Source of the DNA: Actinoplanes sp. DH11
Lineage (GTDB): Bacteria; Actinomycetota; Actinomycetes; Mycobacteriales; Micromonosporaceae
Direction: 5' to 3'
NCBI RefSeq assembly: GCF_020873875.1
Contig: NZ_JAHWGU010000051.1
Coordinates: 1-40,580 of the forward strand
Length of the DNA stretch: 40,580 bases
A program made the translations under genes and the position numbers. Under the pieces are notes generated by a model. That model was not told where the DNA came from. It made no database searches and saw nothing but the letters and a program-made list of their open reading frames with translations. Below are positions 7,855-16,778 of the stretch, in pieces (the first letter of the stretch is position 1; each line of letters opens with the position of its first letter).

Positions 7855-8958
7855 TCAGCGTACCGGCACTTTCTCCAGCGCGGCGGCGTCACTGCCGGGC
7901 GTGCCACAACCCTCGCCGACCGCCCAGGCCCACCCGCCGTTGGCCGCCGTGAAGTGCACGATCAGTGCCGGTGTGCCGGTGAAGAACGCGTAATCCACCG
8001 AGCCCACCGAGATCGGCCCGCCGGCGTTCTCCCGGGCGATCGCGTCCAGGCAGTCCAGCAGCGCCTGCGGTGCGAGCAGCCGGCCCAGGGGCGACTTGAC
8101 GGCGGTGGTCGCGTCCGGCTGGGAGTCGGCGGCGGTGGGCCCGTCGGTCGCGCCGAACGGCTCGGTGCCACCGGCTGAGATCGGCGCCTGGGCCAGTGTC
8201 TCGGGGGCGTAGTCGGTGCCGGTGCGCAGGACCTCACCCACCTGGGGTGCGTCCGCGATCATCGGCGCGGCGCCGGCGGCGCTCTCCGACGAACCCGCGT
8301 CGGAGGCGTCGTCACCGGAGAGCTGGCTCAGGCCGAAACCGGCGAAGGCGAGGACTCCGGCGGCGATCGAGATCGGCGCGGCCCAGCGCACCCTGCGTCG
8401 GGGGCGCGCACCGGCGGCGCGCTTCCGCTGCGCTTCGGCAAGGTCCAGGACCTTCGCGGGTACGGGCTCGGCGGACTCCCCGTCCGCACCTGCTGATATC
8501 CCGGCAGCACCGGCCGCACTGGGGGAACCGGCGGCACTGGGGGAACCGGCGGCACTGGGGGAACCGGCGGCACTGGGGGAACCGGCGGCACCGGGGCCGG
8601 CTGGTGGGTGAAGTCGGTCGCCGCGGTGCGTGCCCGATTCGCCGGCCGCCTCGGTCGCCGTCACCCGTGCGGGCAGCGTCACCGCGGCCGGCGCGTCGAC
8701 GGGTGCGTCGGCCGGCGTGCTGAACAGCGCGTCCAGCCGGTCGGCGAGGTCGGCCGGCATCCGCTCGGCGGGCAGGTCACGCAGCATCGCGCCGACGGTG
8801 GCCATGCCCGGGGCCAGCCGTTCGTAGGCCTCCCGCCACACCGGATCCTCGGCGACCAGGGCACCGACCCGTTCGTCGTCGGGCGTGCCGATGAGGGCGC
8901 CGCCGATGTAGTCGGCAAGCAGATCGAGGTCGACCCCGTCGAACTCGGCGCCCGTCAC
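7855..8958 (-). CDS. Probable anti-sigma factor for SigM-like ECF
   Basis: A 367-residue single-pass membrane protein. The N-terminal helical domain (residues 1-80, LDLLADYIGGALIGTPDDERV...) is followed by a Pro/Ala-rich linker with a four-fold PSAAGS repeat, a basic segment, one membrane helix at about 192-213, and an extracytoplasmic domain of ~150 residues ending near the C terminus. No HxxxCxxC zinc anti-sigma motif is present. Its GTG start overlaps the sigM stop (GTGA), so the two are co-translated. Position next to sigM and topology support an anti-sigma role, as for RsmA of mycobacterial SigM, but sequence similarity by eye is weak. Confidence 0.75.
   Translation of the reverse strand: MTGAEFDGVDLDLLADYIGGALIGTPDDERVGALVAEDPVWREAYERLAPGMATVGAMLRDLPAERMPADLADRLDALFSTPADAPVDAPAAVTLPARVTATEAAGESGTHRGDRLHPPAGPGAAGSPSAAGSPSAAGSPSAAGSPSAAGAAGISAGADGESAEPVPAKVLDLAEAQRKRAAGARPRRRVRWAAPISIAAGVLAFAGFGLSQLSGDDASDAGSSESAAGAAPMIADAPQVGEVLRTGTDYAPETLAQAPISAGGTEPFGATDGPTAADSQPDATTAVKSPLGRLLAPQALLDCLDAIARENAGGPISVGSVDYAFFTGTPALIVHFTAANGGWAWAVGEGCGTPGSDAAALEKVPVR
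8518..8589 (-). repeat. 18-bp tandem repeat in the anti-sigma linker
   Basis: Four identical head-to-tail copies of an 18-bp unit (ACTGGGGGAACCGGCGGC on the plus strand). It codes for six residues in frame, so copy-number change would alter only linker length. Confidence 0.95.
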
Positions 8959-9704
8959 CGCTGATCCCTCCGATCGTGTCCCGCCGGCAGGGAAGTCGCC
9001 GGCGCCGACTCGGATGGGACGTCGCCGACGCCCGTCCGGTTCCCGCCTTGGACGGCCCCACCGGGCCCACCACGCGCTGCCCCACCTGCCTCGCCACGCA
9101 GGAATCCCAGCGTGACAGCCATGCGGGCCCGGCCGCGAGCGCACCGGCTCTTGACCGTGCCCTCCGCGACACCGAGCATCTCGGCCGCCTCGGTGACCGG
9201 GTATCCCTGCACGTCGACCAGGATGATCGCGGACCGCTGCTCGACCGGCAATGCGGCCAGCGCATCCCGGACCACGAGCACGGTGTCCTGGTCCGGCGCC
9301 GGCGCGACGGGTTCCGGCGCGGACGGGCGGTCGTCGTCACGGTTGCCGTCGGGCAGCGGGACGGTCGGGTGGGCCTGGCGGCGGCGCAGCCGGTCCAGGC
9401 AGGCGTTCACCACGATCCGGTGCAGCCACGTCGTCACAGCCGAGTCGCCACGGAAGCGGGCCGCGTTGCGGTGCGCGTTCAGCAGGGCGTCCTGGAGGGC
9501 GTCGGCGGCCTCCTCACGGTCGCCGACGGTGCGCAGCGCGACTGCCCAGAGCCGGTCCCGATGGCGGCGGACCAGCTCGGCGAAAGCATCGGGCTCGCCG
9601 GCGACGTGCGCACGGATCAGCTCGGCGTCACTCGGTGCGGATTCGCCCGCACCGGGCGAACCGGCGGATACGTCCCGGGAACTCACGCCAGCAATGTAGT
9701 CCAC
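8955..9704 (-). CDS. sigM: ECF sigma factor, SigM-like
   Basis: A 249-residue extracytoplasmic-function RNA polymerase sigma factor. Region 2 runs from FAELVRRHRDRLW through DALQDALLNAHRN and TWLHRIVVNACLDRLRRR. After an acidic Pro-rich linker, region 4 contains LPVEQRSAIILVDVQGYPVTEAAEMLGVAEGTVKSR split by the helix-turn-helix. The tail after about residue 205 is Gly/Ala-rich. The GTG start at 9704 has GGGAG five bases upstream; a second GTG lies six codons in. It sits between the pseudokinase gene (21-bp gap) and the anti-sigma gene (4-bp overlap). The position beside murJ and trxB is that of sigM in mycobacteria. Confidence 0.9.
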   Translation of the reverse strand: MDYIAGVSSRDVSAGSPGAGESAPSDAELIRAHVAGEPDAFAELVRRHRDRLWAVALRTVGDREEAADALQDALLNAHRNAARFRGDSAVTTWLHRIVVNACLDRLRRRQAHPTVPLPDGNRDDDRPSAPEPVAPAPDQDTVLVVRDALAALPVEQRSAIILVDVQGYPVTEAAEMLGVAEGTVKSRCARGRARMAVTLGFLRGEAGGAARGGPGGAVQGGNRTGVGDVPSESAPATSLPAGHDRRDQR

Positions 9705-9725
9705 CGCGGCTCCCGGGAGGGCCTG

Positions 9726-11273
9726 TCAGTACCCGTACAGCTGGATCTCGTTGACGTTGACCTTGTAGCCGGGGCCGTCCTCGTTGGTCGGCAGCTCGGT
9801 CAGGAAGACCAGCACGTACTGGTATTTCTGGTCGGGCTCGAAGCCGGAGAACGCCCAGTTGGTGCCGGTGCTCTTCTCCGCGTCGCCGTCGCCGAGCTTC
9901 TTGTACTCCTTGAGCAGCTTCTCGTCGCCGTTCGAGGTGTCGCCGGGATCGTTCGCTCCGTAGCGCACGTCCATCGCCACGCCGGGGGCCGACGTCGCGA
10001 CCTGGATCTCGGCGAGGGCCCGTGGGCTGCCCAGGTTGATCAGGACGCCCATGCCGTCCTTCAGGTTGCCGAACTTGGGCGACTTGTACCAGGCGAGGCT
10101 CCACGAGGTCTCGGAGTCGCCGTCGACGACGAACTTCGCCTCGTCGCTGTCGTCGCGGTCGCCCGGCGGCGGGTCGACGATGCGGACCTGGTCGGCGGTG
10201 AGCGCGATCTTCTTCGGGTCGGGGGCCGGTGCCGCGGCGTCGCCGGTCCCGGTGCCCTCCTGACCGGTGCCCGCCGTGACGGGCGGGTTGGCGCCGGTCT
10301 CGGTCTTGCTGGTGTCGTTGATCGCGCGGATGCCGAAGATCAGGCCGATGATCGCGATCACGACAAGCGCGCCGACGCCGAGCAGGATCTTCGGCGTCGT
10401 CTTGATCGGCTCGGCGGACGACGAGGTGCCCTGCACGAAGCGCAGCGGGCCGACGTCCTCGAACTCCTCGTCCTCGGAAGCGGCGTCCAGCCGGCCGAGC
10501 TCCGCGGTGAGCGCGTCGGCGGCCGGTGGGGCGACCCGCCGGTCGAGCAGGTCCATGGTGAGGTCGTCGAGGTAGGCCGGAACGCCGGCCCGCACCTGCC
10601 GCGGCGCCGCCGGGTTGCCGGCGCTGTCCCGGTTGGCGTCGCTCAGTGCCGAACGACCGACCTCGTCGTGGGGCCAGTGCGCGGTGAGCGCGAAGTAGAG
10701 CAGGCCGCCGACCGCGCGGATGTCCGACTCCACGCTGTCCGCCGAGTCGGCCCGGGCGTCGGCGAGCACGACCCGGCCGTCGTCGGCGATCAGGGTGGTG
10801 CCGGGGTGCACGTTGCCGTGCACCATGCCGGTGGCGTGCACCGCGGTCAGCGCGTCGGCGACCGCGTGCGCGATGGCGATGGCGCGCGCCGGGTCCAGCG
10901 GACCCTCGGCGGCGATCAGGTCGCGCAACGACTCGCCGTCGACCCACTCGCGGACCACGTAGGCCCGTTCCTGCTCGTCGATCGCGTCGTAGACGCCGAC
11001 CAGATTGGGGTGGATCACCCGGCTCGCAGCGACCGCGGCCTGGAGCATCTCGGTGGCGGAGTCGCCACCGGGGTGCCGCAGAACGACGGCGACCGGGCGC
11101 CGCAGGATCACATCGATGCCGCGCCACACCTGCCGGCCGGCACTGTCGTTGTTGACGTGCTGTTCCAGCTGGTAACGCTCGGCCAGAATCTCACCGGCGG
11201 TGGGCGCACCGAAGGTCAAGACCGGTCCGGCCTCGTCGGCCGCGGTCTCGTGGCCTTCGCCGACCTGGGTCAC
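9726..11273 (-). CDS. Transmembrane pseudokinase (MviN C-terminal-like)
   Basis: A 515-residue protein. An N-terminal Ser/Thr-kinase-like domain (about 30-265) lacks the catalytic residues: the VAIK lysine strand reads VAVVLRHP, the HRD loop reads VHGNVHPGTT (152-154 HGN), and the DFG site reads LADARAD. One membrane helix lies at about 296-318, then a Pro/Ala linker and a C-terminal F5/8 (discoidin)-like beta domain, with VVDGDSETSW and the closing VNEIQLYGY. In Mycobacterium the same pseudokinase and extracellular domains are fused to MurJ and, when phosphorylated by PknB, bind FhaA. Here it is a separate gene 200 bp after murJ. The GTG start at 11273 has GGGAGG four bases upstream. Confidence 0.88.
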   Translation of the reverse strand: MTQVGEGHETAADEAGPVLTFGAPTAGEILAERYQLEQHVNNDSAGRQVWRGIDVILRRPVAVVLRHPGGDSATEMLQAAVAASRVIHPNLVGVYDAIDEQERAYVVREWVDGESLRDLIAAEGPLDPARAIAIAHAVADALTAVHATGMVHGNVHPGTTLIADDGRVVLADARADSADSVESDIRAVGGLLYFALTAHWPHDEVGRSALSDANRDSAGNPAAPRQVRAGVPAYLDDLTMDLLDRRVAPPAADALTAELGRLDAASEDEEFEDVGPLRFVQGTSSSAEPIKTTPKILLGVGALVVIAIIGLIFGIRAINDTSKTETGANPPVTAGTGQEGTGTGDAAAPAPDPKKIALTADQVRIVDPPPGDRDDSDEAKFVVDGDSETSWSLAWYKSPKFGNLKDGMGVLINLGSPRALAEIQVATSAPGVAMDVRYGANDPGDTSNGDEKLLKEYKKLGDGDAEKSTGTNWAFSGFEPDQKYQYVLVFLTELPTNEDGPGYKVNVNEIQLYGY

Positions 11274-11473
11274 CAGTCCTCCCTCGGTGGTGCATGCCTG
11301 GGTGCTAAGGACCAAACGTGCTCCCGCGCACATGCCGACACCGACCATACCCGTACAGGGCCACTGTCGGGCAGGTCGTCCCCCCGGCGCGGCACCGCCG
11401 GTCGCGGCGGGCGATCGGCGGAATCGGGACGGACTCGCCGTGGAAAGCCCTGATCAGGACGTCCGTGCCGAGA

Positions 11474-13195
11474 TCAACGACCGATCTTGCGGCGCACCAT
11501 CCCGACCACCTGGCTGATCTCCTGAACCCGGAGCAGCAGGGCTACCCCCAGGTAGGCGACGAGGATCACCGCACCGCCGGTGAACAGCTGCACCACGGCC
11601 TCGATCCGGCCGGACGGCTCGCTCCCGCCGGGCAGCAGGCGCACCACCAGCACGCCGATGGCGGCGGCCACCGCGGCCGCGAACGCCACTTTGGCCAGTG
11701 ACACCGCGACCGAACCGAGGTTGAGCCGGCCGATCCGGCGGCGCAGCACGGCCAGCGAGACGACCGCGGACACCACGTAGGAGACGGCGTTGGCCGCGGT
11801 CATGCCGGCCGCCGACAGCGACTCGCTGAGCACGGCGGCGAGCAGGAAGTAGGCCCCGATCCGGACCGCCACCACGGGCAGGTTGATGAGCGCGACCGTC
11901 TTGTTGGCCTGCAGGGAGTAGAAGGCGTACGTGCAGAGGTAGCTGATCGAGAGCGGCAGCACCGCGAACGCCGAGACGGTCAGCACCGTACCGGTATCGA
12001 GAGCCGCGTCGTTGCCGAAGTTGCCGCCCTGGAAGAGGAAGACCGACAGCGGGGTGCCGAGCACGCCGTAGACCACCGCGATCGGGGCGAGCGCCGCACT
12101 GACCAGCTTGATACCGCGGGTCAGATCGGCGCTGACCTCCTCGTAGCGCCCGTCGGCGGCGGCCGCGCTCATCTTCGGCAGCAGCGCCGTCATCACCGAC
12201 ACGCCGATGATGCCGTGCGCCATCATGGTCAGCAGGAAGACGTTGTTGAAGGCGAGCACGCTGGCGTTGCCGTCGCCGGCCACCTCGTTGAGGATGCGCA
12301 CCACGACGAAGACCGCGACCTGGTTCGCCGCGACGTAGCAGAGCATCCAGCCGGCCAGGTTGCCGATCTCGCGCAGGCCCAGCGACCGCGGGTCCCAGCG
12401 CCACCGCCAGCGGAAACCGACCTTGCGCAGGGCCGGCAGCAGACCGGCCGCCTGCACCACGATGCCGAGCAGGGTGCCGCCGCCGATCAGCGCGATCTGA
12501 CCGGCGGTGATGGTTTCCGGGCTGAGGCCGTCGTCGGTGCCGAAGACGAACAGGAACACACCGCAGGTCGCGATCACGACGATGTTGTTCAGGATCGGCG
12601 CCCACATCGGCGCCGCGAAGTGGCCGCGCACGTTGAGCACCGCGGCGATCATCGCGGAGAGACCGGTGAAGAAGATGACCGGCAGGATCAGGTACGCGAA
12701 GCTGGTGACCAGATCCCGGTACGCCTTGGTGTTGCCGTCACTGGCCTGCAGATAGGTGATCAGCGGCGCGGCGAACACCACCAGCACCGTCGCGATGCCC
12801 AGCGACGTGACCGCGAAGGTGAGCAGTTTCTGGGTGAACTCCTGGCCGCCGTCCGGGTCGGCCTTGCGCCGCCGGACCAGCAGCGGGATCAGCACGCTGG
12901 AGAGAATGCCGCCGAGCAGCAGCTCGTAGATCTGGCCGGGCAGGAACTGGGCGCTGGTGTACGCGTCACCGACACCGTAACCGAGCGTCATGCCGATCAA
13001 CGCGTTCCGGACGAACCCGATGATCCGGCTGACCAGGCTGCCGATCGCCATGATCGCGCTCTGCCCGGTGGTGCCGCCGTCCCCCGCGGGTGCGGCCGGA
13101 GCCTCGGCATCCACCGAGACCACGGTGACGCCCTCCTCCGCCAAGGGCTGCCGGTCCGGCGTCGCGTGCGTGCTGCGGTACAGGCCGCCGTTCAC
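11474..13195 (-). CDS. murJ: Lipid II flippase MurJ
   Basis: A 573-residue polytopic membrane protein of the MviN/MurJ family, which flips lipid II across the inner membrane for peptidoglycan synthesis. About 14 hydrophobic segments are seen. Conserved parts include SLVSRIIGFVRN in TM1, the loop YELLLGGILSSVLIPLL, and LTMMAHGIIGVSVMTALLPKMS. The N terminus has a ~40-residue polar extension. The GTG start at 13195 is set by AGGAGG five bases upstream. It follows a conserved hypothetical gene by 52 bp and precedes the pseudokinase gene. It is the length of a stand-alone MurJ, without the C-terminal domains of the mycobacterial protein. Confidence 0.93.
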   Translation of the reverse strand: MNGGLYRSTHATPDRQPLAEEGVTVVSVDAEAPAAPAGDGGTTGQSAIMAIGSLVSRIIGFVRNALIGMTLGYGVGDAYTSAQFLPGQIYELLLGGILSSVLIPLLVRRRKADPDGGQEFTQKLLTFAVTSLGIATVLVVFAAPLITYLQASDGNTKAYRDLVTSFAYLILPVIFFTGLSAMIAAVLNVRGHFAAPMWAPILNNIVVIATCGVFLFVFGTDDGLSPETITAGQIALIGGGTLLGIVVQAAGLLPALRKVGFRWRWRWDPRSLGLREIGNLAGWMLCYVAANQVAVFVVVRILNEVAGDGNASVLAFNNVFLLTMMAHGIIGVSVMTALLPKMSAAAADGRYEEVSADLTRGIKLVSAALAPIAVVYGVLGTPLSVFLFQGGNFGNDAALDTGTVLTVSAFAVLPLSISYLCTYAFYSLQANKTVALINLPVVAVRIGAYFLLAAVLSESLSAAGMTAANAVSYVVSAVVSLAVLRRRIGRLNLGSVAVSLAKVAFAAAVAAAIGVLVVRLLPGGSEPSGRIEAVVQLFTGGAVILVAYLGVALLLRVQEISQVVGMVRRKIGR

Positions 13196-13247
13196 CCGGG
13201 CCTCCTTCTCAAGGGTGCCGATGTCGAAGCCACCATAAGCGCAAAGG

Positions 13248-14126
13248 TCACACGTGGTGACGCAGGAGGGTGCCGGGCTCCGCGCCGGCCAGCGTCTCCA
13301 CCATCCAGCACGCCTCAAGCGGCACCAGAGGCTCACTCAGCGCATCCAGAACTGTCGGATGGTCGCAGCCGGCCTCGGTCAGCGCACCGAGCAGAGCGGG
13401 CACCAGCGCCAGGTCACCCGAGTCGGTGATCCGGCGGGCCAGCGGGCGGGTCTCCGCGTACCACTCCTGGCCGGGCAGGCGGCTCAGGCGTGCGCCCGTC
13501 CGGCGTACCAGATCGAGAAGGTCTTCGTGGGGAAAGCGGCTCCCGGCACGCACCTGGAGGGTCGCCGGGGCCGGTGCGCTGAGTGCCGCGACAGCCGCCT
13601 CGTCGAGCACCTGCGGTGAGGGCGAGGGCGGGGCCGGCCACCAGTGCTCATCGGTGAAGAGCGGCAGGGGCGCCTGCTCCGGACCGGACGGCGCGGCGGC
13701 GGGAACCTCGCGGCGCAGTGATCGGTACGCTGCCTCGCGCACCGCCGCGATCGCCGTGGCGTCGTCGTCCGCGGTGGCCGGCGCGAACGGGGACAGCAGC
13801 GCCACCACCAGACCGGGGTGCGGCAGCAGCGGGTCGTCCAGGGCGATCACCCGGGCGAAGGACTCCAGCTCCCACCAGTGCAGCGCCGCCGGGAACGGCC
13901 CGTCGGCCGGCGCCCAGCCCAGCTGGACCGGCTCGCTCGACGCCGGCCGGCGCAGGCCGAGGGTCCGCTCGCCGGACGGCAGCTCGATCTCGAGGACCAG
14001 GGCGTAGCCGTCCACCACGGGGAACGACACGCGCAGCTGCGGCGGGAGGTGTTCGGTGTCGCTGATCTGGCCCGTCCAGAAACCGGGGTCCTGGGTGAGG
14101 GGTAGCAGCGCCTCGGAAAGGGGCAC
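13248..14126 (-). CDS. Conserved hypothetical protein upstream of murJ
   Basis: A 292-residue soluble protein whose family I do not recognise by name. The N-terminal half (about 1-150) contains WTGQISDTEHLPPQLRV and SGERTLGLRR, beta-rich and Trp-containing. The C-terminal half is helical, with LRRTGARLSRL-like arrangements, QEWYAETRPLARRITDSGD and PLVPLEACWMVETLAG. No signal peptide or membrane segment is seen. The start is a GTG at 14126 with only a weak GGCGGG upstream. It is the first gene of the minus-strand unit leading into murJ, and divergent from the tRNA nucleotidyltransferase gene across 90 bp. In mycobacteria this position holds different genes (mutT4 and a large membrane protein). 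Confidence 0.75.
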   Translation of the reverse strand: MPLSEALLPLTQDPGFWTGQISDTEHLPPQLRVSFPVVDGYALVLEIELPSGERTLGLRRPASSEPVQLGWAPADGPFPAALHWWELESFARVIALDDPLLPHPGLVVALLSPFAPATADDDATAIAAVREAAYRSLRREVPAAAPSGPEQAPLPLFTDEHWWPAPPSPSPQVLDEAAVAALSAPAPATLQVRAGSRFPHEDLLDLVRRTGARLSRLPGQEWYAETRPLARRITDSGDLALVPALLGALTEAGCDHPTVLDALSEPLVPLEACWMVETLAGAEPGTLLRHHV

Positions 14127-14201
14127 CCCGCCATCCTGCCCGGCAATCTTCGCGCCTGCCACGCGGCCGCCCCGCCGACCGCACCCAGGAGGCGGAAAAG
14201 A

Positions 14202-14207
14202 TAGGCT
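14202..14207 (+). promoter_or_regulatory. -10 element of the CCA-adding gene
   Basis: TAGGCT fits TANNNT and ends nine bases before the ATG at 14217. With transcription starting six to ten bases downstream, the mRNA would be leaderless or nearly so. The only Shine-Dalgarno-like sequence, AGGAGG at about 14187, is too far from the start to act. Confidence 0.5.
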
Positions 14208-14216
14208 GGTCATCCC

Positions 14217-15647
14217 ATGTCTGTTCTGAATTCCGCCCAGCAGAAAGCGGTAGCCGAGCTGCTCCGCGTGTCCCCCCTCGCCGACGAGCTCGGCCGCCGC
14301 TTCACCGCCGCGGGCCATGAGCTGCACCTGGTCGGCGGGTCGGTCCGTGATGCGCTGCTCGGCAGCCTCAACGACGACCTCGACTTCTGCACCGACGCGC
14401 GACCGGAGCAGACCCTCGACGTGGTCAAGGGCTGGGCGGACGCGATCTGGGAGACCGGCCGCGAGTTCGGCACGATCGGGATCCAGAAGGACGGCGTGCG
14501 GATCGAGATCACCACGTTCCGGGCCGAGGCGTACGACGGGGTGACCCGCAATCCGGTGGTCTCCTACGGCGATTCGCTGCTGGCGGACCTGTCCCGGCGC
14601 GACTTCACGATCAACGCGATGGCCGTGTCCTTGCCGGGTCACGAGTTCACCGACCCGTTCGGCGGGCTCCAGGACCTCGCGCGCAAACTGATCCGGACGC
14701 CCGGCGCGCCGGAGAGCTCCTTCGGTGACGATCCACTTCGGATGCTCCGGGCCGCCCGGTTCGCCGCGAAGCTGCGGTTCACTGTGGACGAGCCGGTCGT
14801 CGCGGCGATGCGGGACATGGCGGCCGACCTCGACCGGATCACCGCGGAACGGGTCCGGGACGAGTTCACCAAGCTGATGACGGCCGCCGACCCGATCGCC
14901 GGCCTGCGCCTGCTCGTCGACACCGGGCTGGCCGACCGCTTCATCCCGGAGGTGTCCGGCCTCAAGCTCGAGATCGACGAGCACGCGCAGCACAAGGACG
15001 TCTACGAGCACACGCTCATCGTCGTGATGAACGCGATGCGGCTCGAAGGCGACGGCGGGCCGGACTTCGTGCTGCGGATGGCCTCGCTCATGCACGACGT
15101 CGGCAAGCCGGCCACCAAGGCCGTCGGCCGCGACGGCCGGGTCAGCTTCCACCACCACGAGGTGGTCGGCGCCCGGCTCACCAAGCAGCGCATGAAGGCC
15201 ATGAAATACCCCAAGGACACGATCTCCGACGTGGTCGGCCTGGTCGGCCTGCATCTGCGCTTCTACGGGTACGGGCGAGGCGAGTGGACGGACTCGGCGG
15301 TGCGCCGCTACGTCACCGACGCCGGTCCGCTGCTGTCCCGCCTGCACAAGCTGACCCGTTCGGACGTCACCACCCGTAACCGCCGCAAGGCCGCCCAACT
15401 GGCCGCCGACTACGACGCGCTCGAGGAACGGATCGCCCGGATCGCCGCCGAGGAGGACCTGGCCAAGGTCCGCCCCGACCTGGACGGCAACGCGATCATG
15501 GAGCTGCTCGGCGTGCCGCCCGGCCCGGTCGTCGGCCAGGCGTGGCGTTTCCTCAAGGAGCTCCGCCTCGACCGGGGGCCGCTGGATCGCGACGAGGCCG
15601 AGGCGGAGCTCTTCAAGTGGGCCCGCGAGCAGGGCCACATCTCCTGA
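14217..15647 (+). CDS. pcnA: CCA tRNA nucleotidyltransferase
   Basis: A 476-residue class II nucleotidyltransferase that adds CCA to tRNA 3' ends, named pcnA in mycobacteria. Seen: the nucleotide-binding GGSVRD loop, the catalytic DDLDFCTDA acidic pair, the RRDFTINAMA motif, and GDDPLRMLRAARFAA of the head/neck. An HD domain follows, with MHDVGKPAT and VGLHLRF. The length is typical of actinobacterial members with the HD domain. It stands alone on the plus strand, divergent from the murJ unit, and abuts the next minus-strand gene with no gap. Confidence 0.95.
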   Translation: MSVLNSAQQKAVAELLRVSPLADELGRRFTAAGHELHLVGGSVRDALLGSLNDDLDFCTDARPEQTLDVVKGWADAIWETGREFGTIGIQKDGVRIEITTFRAEAYDGVTRNPVVSYGDSLLADLSRRDFTINAMAVSLPGHEFTDPFGGLQDLARKLIRTPGAPESSFGDDPLRMLRAARFAAKLRFTVDEPVVAAMRDMAADLDRITAERVRDEFTKLMTAADPIAGLRLLVDTGLADRFIPEVSGLKLEIDEHAQHKDVYEHTLIVVMNAMRLEGDGGPDFVLRMASLMHDVGKPATKAVGRDGRVSFHHHEVVGARLTKQRMKAMKYPKDTISDVVGLVGLHLRFYGYGRGEWTDSAVRRYVTDAGPLLSRLHKLTRSDVTTRNRRKAAQLAADYDALEERIARIAAEEDLAKVRPDLDGNAIMELLGVPPGPVVGQAWRFLKELRLDRGPLDRDEAEAELFKWAREQGHIS

Positions 15648-15654
15648 TCAGGAG
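15641..15654. other. 14-bp palindrome joining two stop codons
   Basis: CTCCTGATCAGGAG is a perfect palindrome. It holds the TGA stop of the tRNA nucleotidyltransferase gene (15645-15647) and, on the other strand, the TGA stop of the propeller gene (15648-15650). It may act as a short bidirectional terminator stem, though there is no loop or T-tract. Confidence 0.8.
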
Positions 15655-16778
15655 CCGGCCGACACGAAAAGTGTCAGGCCGCGGAACTCGGTCGGCAGAC
15701 CGGCCTTCTCGATCGGGCGGCCCAGGGCGTCGTGGAGCGTGACCGTCGTGTCGTCGTAGGTGAGTATCCGGCCGTCCGCCAGGTAGACGGCGTCCGAGCC
15801 GCTCAGCTCGGCGACCGATGAGCCGTTCGACGTGTCGGTGAGGGTGATCGTCCCGGTGGAACCGCCGGTCCTGGTCAGGACGTGCCGGCCGTCGGGTGCC
15901 CAGCCCCGGGTGCCGATCGGCCGCCCGGTCATCTCCTGACTGCGGACCAGCTTGCCGGTGGTCGCCGAGTAGATGTCGAGCCACCTCGCCATGTCCGGTT
16001 GCGCCTCGGAACGCGTCCAGGCCGGGTCACGCCGTGGCACCGCGATCTCCGTGCCGTCCGGCAGCCACGAGTAGGAGCAGTAGTCCGGGCACTCGCCCTC
16101 CGGCTGGAAGGTGCGGTCACCGGACCGATCCGGGTCGGCGACGAGGAAACCGTCGGAGACCGGCACGAGCAGCCGGCTGCCGTCCGGGGACCACTGCGGT
16201 GCGTCGCCGACCGCCTGGCGCGGGATCCGCCGGCGCACCTCGCCGCCGGCGGTGACCACGTGCACCGAGGTCTCCGCATCCGGGCCCTCGTGGACCGCGA
16301 ACAGCTCTCCCGGTCCCGGCACCACCTCGCGGTAGTTCCCGGCCAGTTCCCGGTAGCGCCCGGTGGCCCGGTCGAGCAGCACGTGGTGGGTGTCGCCCTC
16401 GGTGACCTCGTTCTGCTCGGTGCGGCTCATCGCGACGACCACGGCACCACCGAGCAGCCGGTACGGCCGGTCGGCGTCGAAAGTGGACAGCATCCGGATC
16501 CGCGGCGACGGTTCCGGGGACCGCGACGGCGACGGCGACGGTGACGGCGCCGGGGTCACGTCGGTGACCGGCGGCGGGGTGGCCCTCTCGCGGAGCACCG
16601 CGTAGGGGGTCACGGTGACGCCGATCAGGGCGGCCGCGACGGCGGCGAGGGTGGCCTGGCGACGGCGGCGGATCCGGCGCCCACGGGTGCGCGCGGCGGC
16701 CGCCAGGTCGAGTGGTGGGGGCGCCTCGCCGGCGAGGTCGTGAACCGCGTCGCGCAGGTTGTCCTCCAGGTTCCTCAT
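15648..16778 (-). CDS. Membrane-anchored propeller protein, partner of SigE-family ECF (copy 1)
   Basis: A 376-residue protein: a short cytoplasmic N terminus (MRNLEDNLRDAVHDLAGEA), a basic stretch, a membrane helix at about 42-62, a Ser/Pro linker and an extracytoplasmic beta-propeller-like domain with WD40/TolB-like repeats (WSPDGSRLLVP, WLPDGTEIAVP, WAPDGRHVLTR). Cys230 and Cys234 form a CxxxC pair also present in its paralogue at 17411-18451. The ATG start overlaps the sigma gene stop by four bases (ATGA). It is probably the membrane sensor or anti-sigma partner of the co-translated sigma factor; this rests on topology and coupling, not on an identified sigma-binding domain. Confidence 0.8.
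   Translation of the reverse strand: MRNLEDNLRDAVHDLAGEAPPPLDLAAAARTRGRRIRRRRQATLAAVAAALIGVTVTPYAVLRERATPPPVTDVTPAPSPSPSPSRSPEPSPRIRMLSTFDADRPYRLLGGAVVVAMSRTEQNEVTEGDTHHVLLDRATGRYRELAGNYREVVPGPGELFAVHEGPDAETSVHVVTAGGEVRRRIPRQAVGDAPQWSPDGSRLLVPVSDGFLVADPDRSGDRTFQPEGECPDYCSYSWLPDGTEIAVPRRDPAWTRSEAQPDMARWLDIYSATTGKLVRSQEMTGRPIGTRGWAPDGRHVLTRTGGSTGTITLTDTSNGSSVAELSGSDAVYLADGRILTYDDTTVTLHDALGRPIEKAGLPTEFRGLTLFVSAGS

Noticed and set aside
8976..11453. Plus-strand ORF of 825 codons
   Set aside because: It is antisense to sigM and the pseudokinase gene, both with clear domains; it is open only because of high GC and has no family-like sequence.
11274..11473. Frameshift splitting a MurJ-pseudokinase fusion
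   Set aside because: A 200-bp gap with stops separates them, MurJ has a normal length and the pseudokinase gene has its own ribosome binding site.
13248..15638. 796-codon minus-strand form of the gene upstream of murJ
   Set aside because: The upstream part is antisense to the tRNA nucleotidyltransferase gene; the true gene starts at about 14126.
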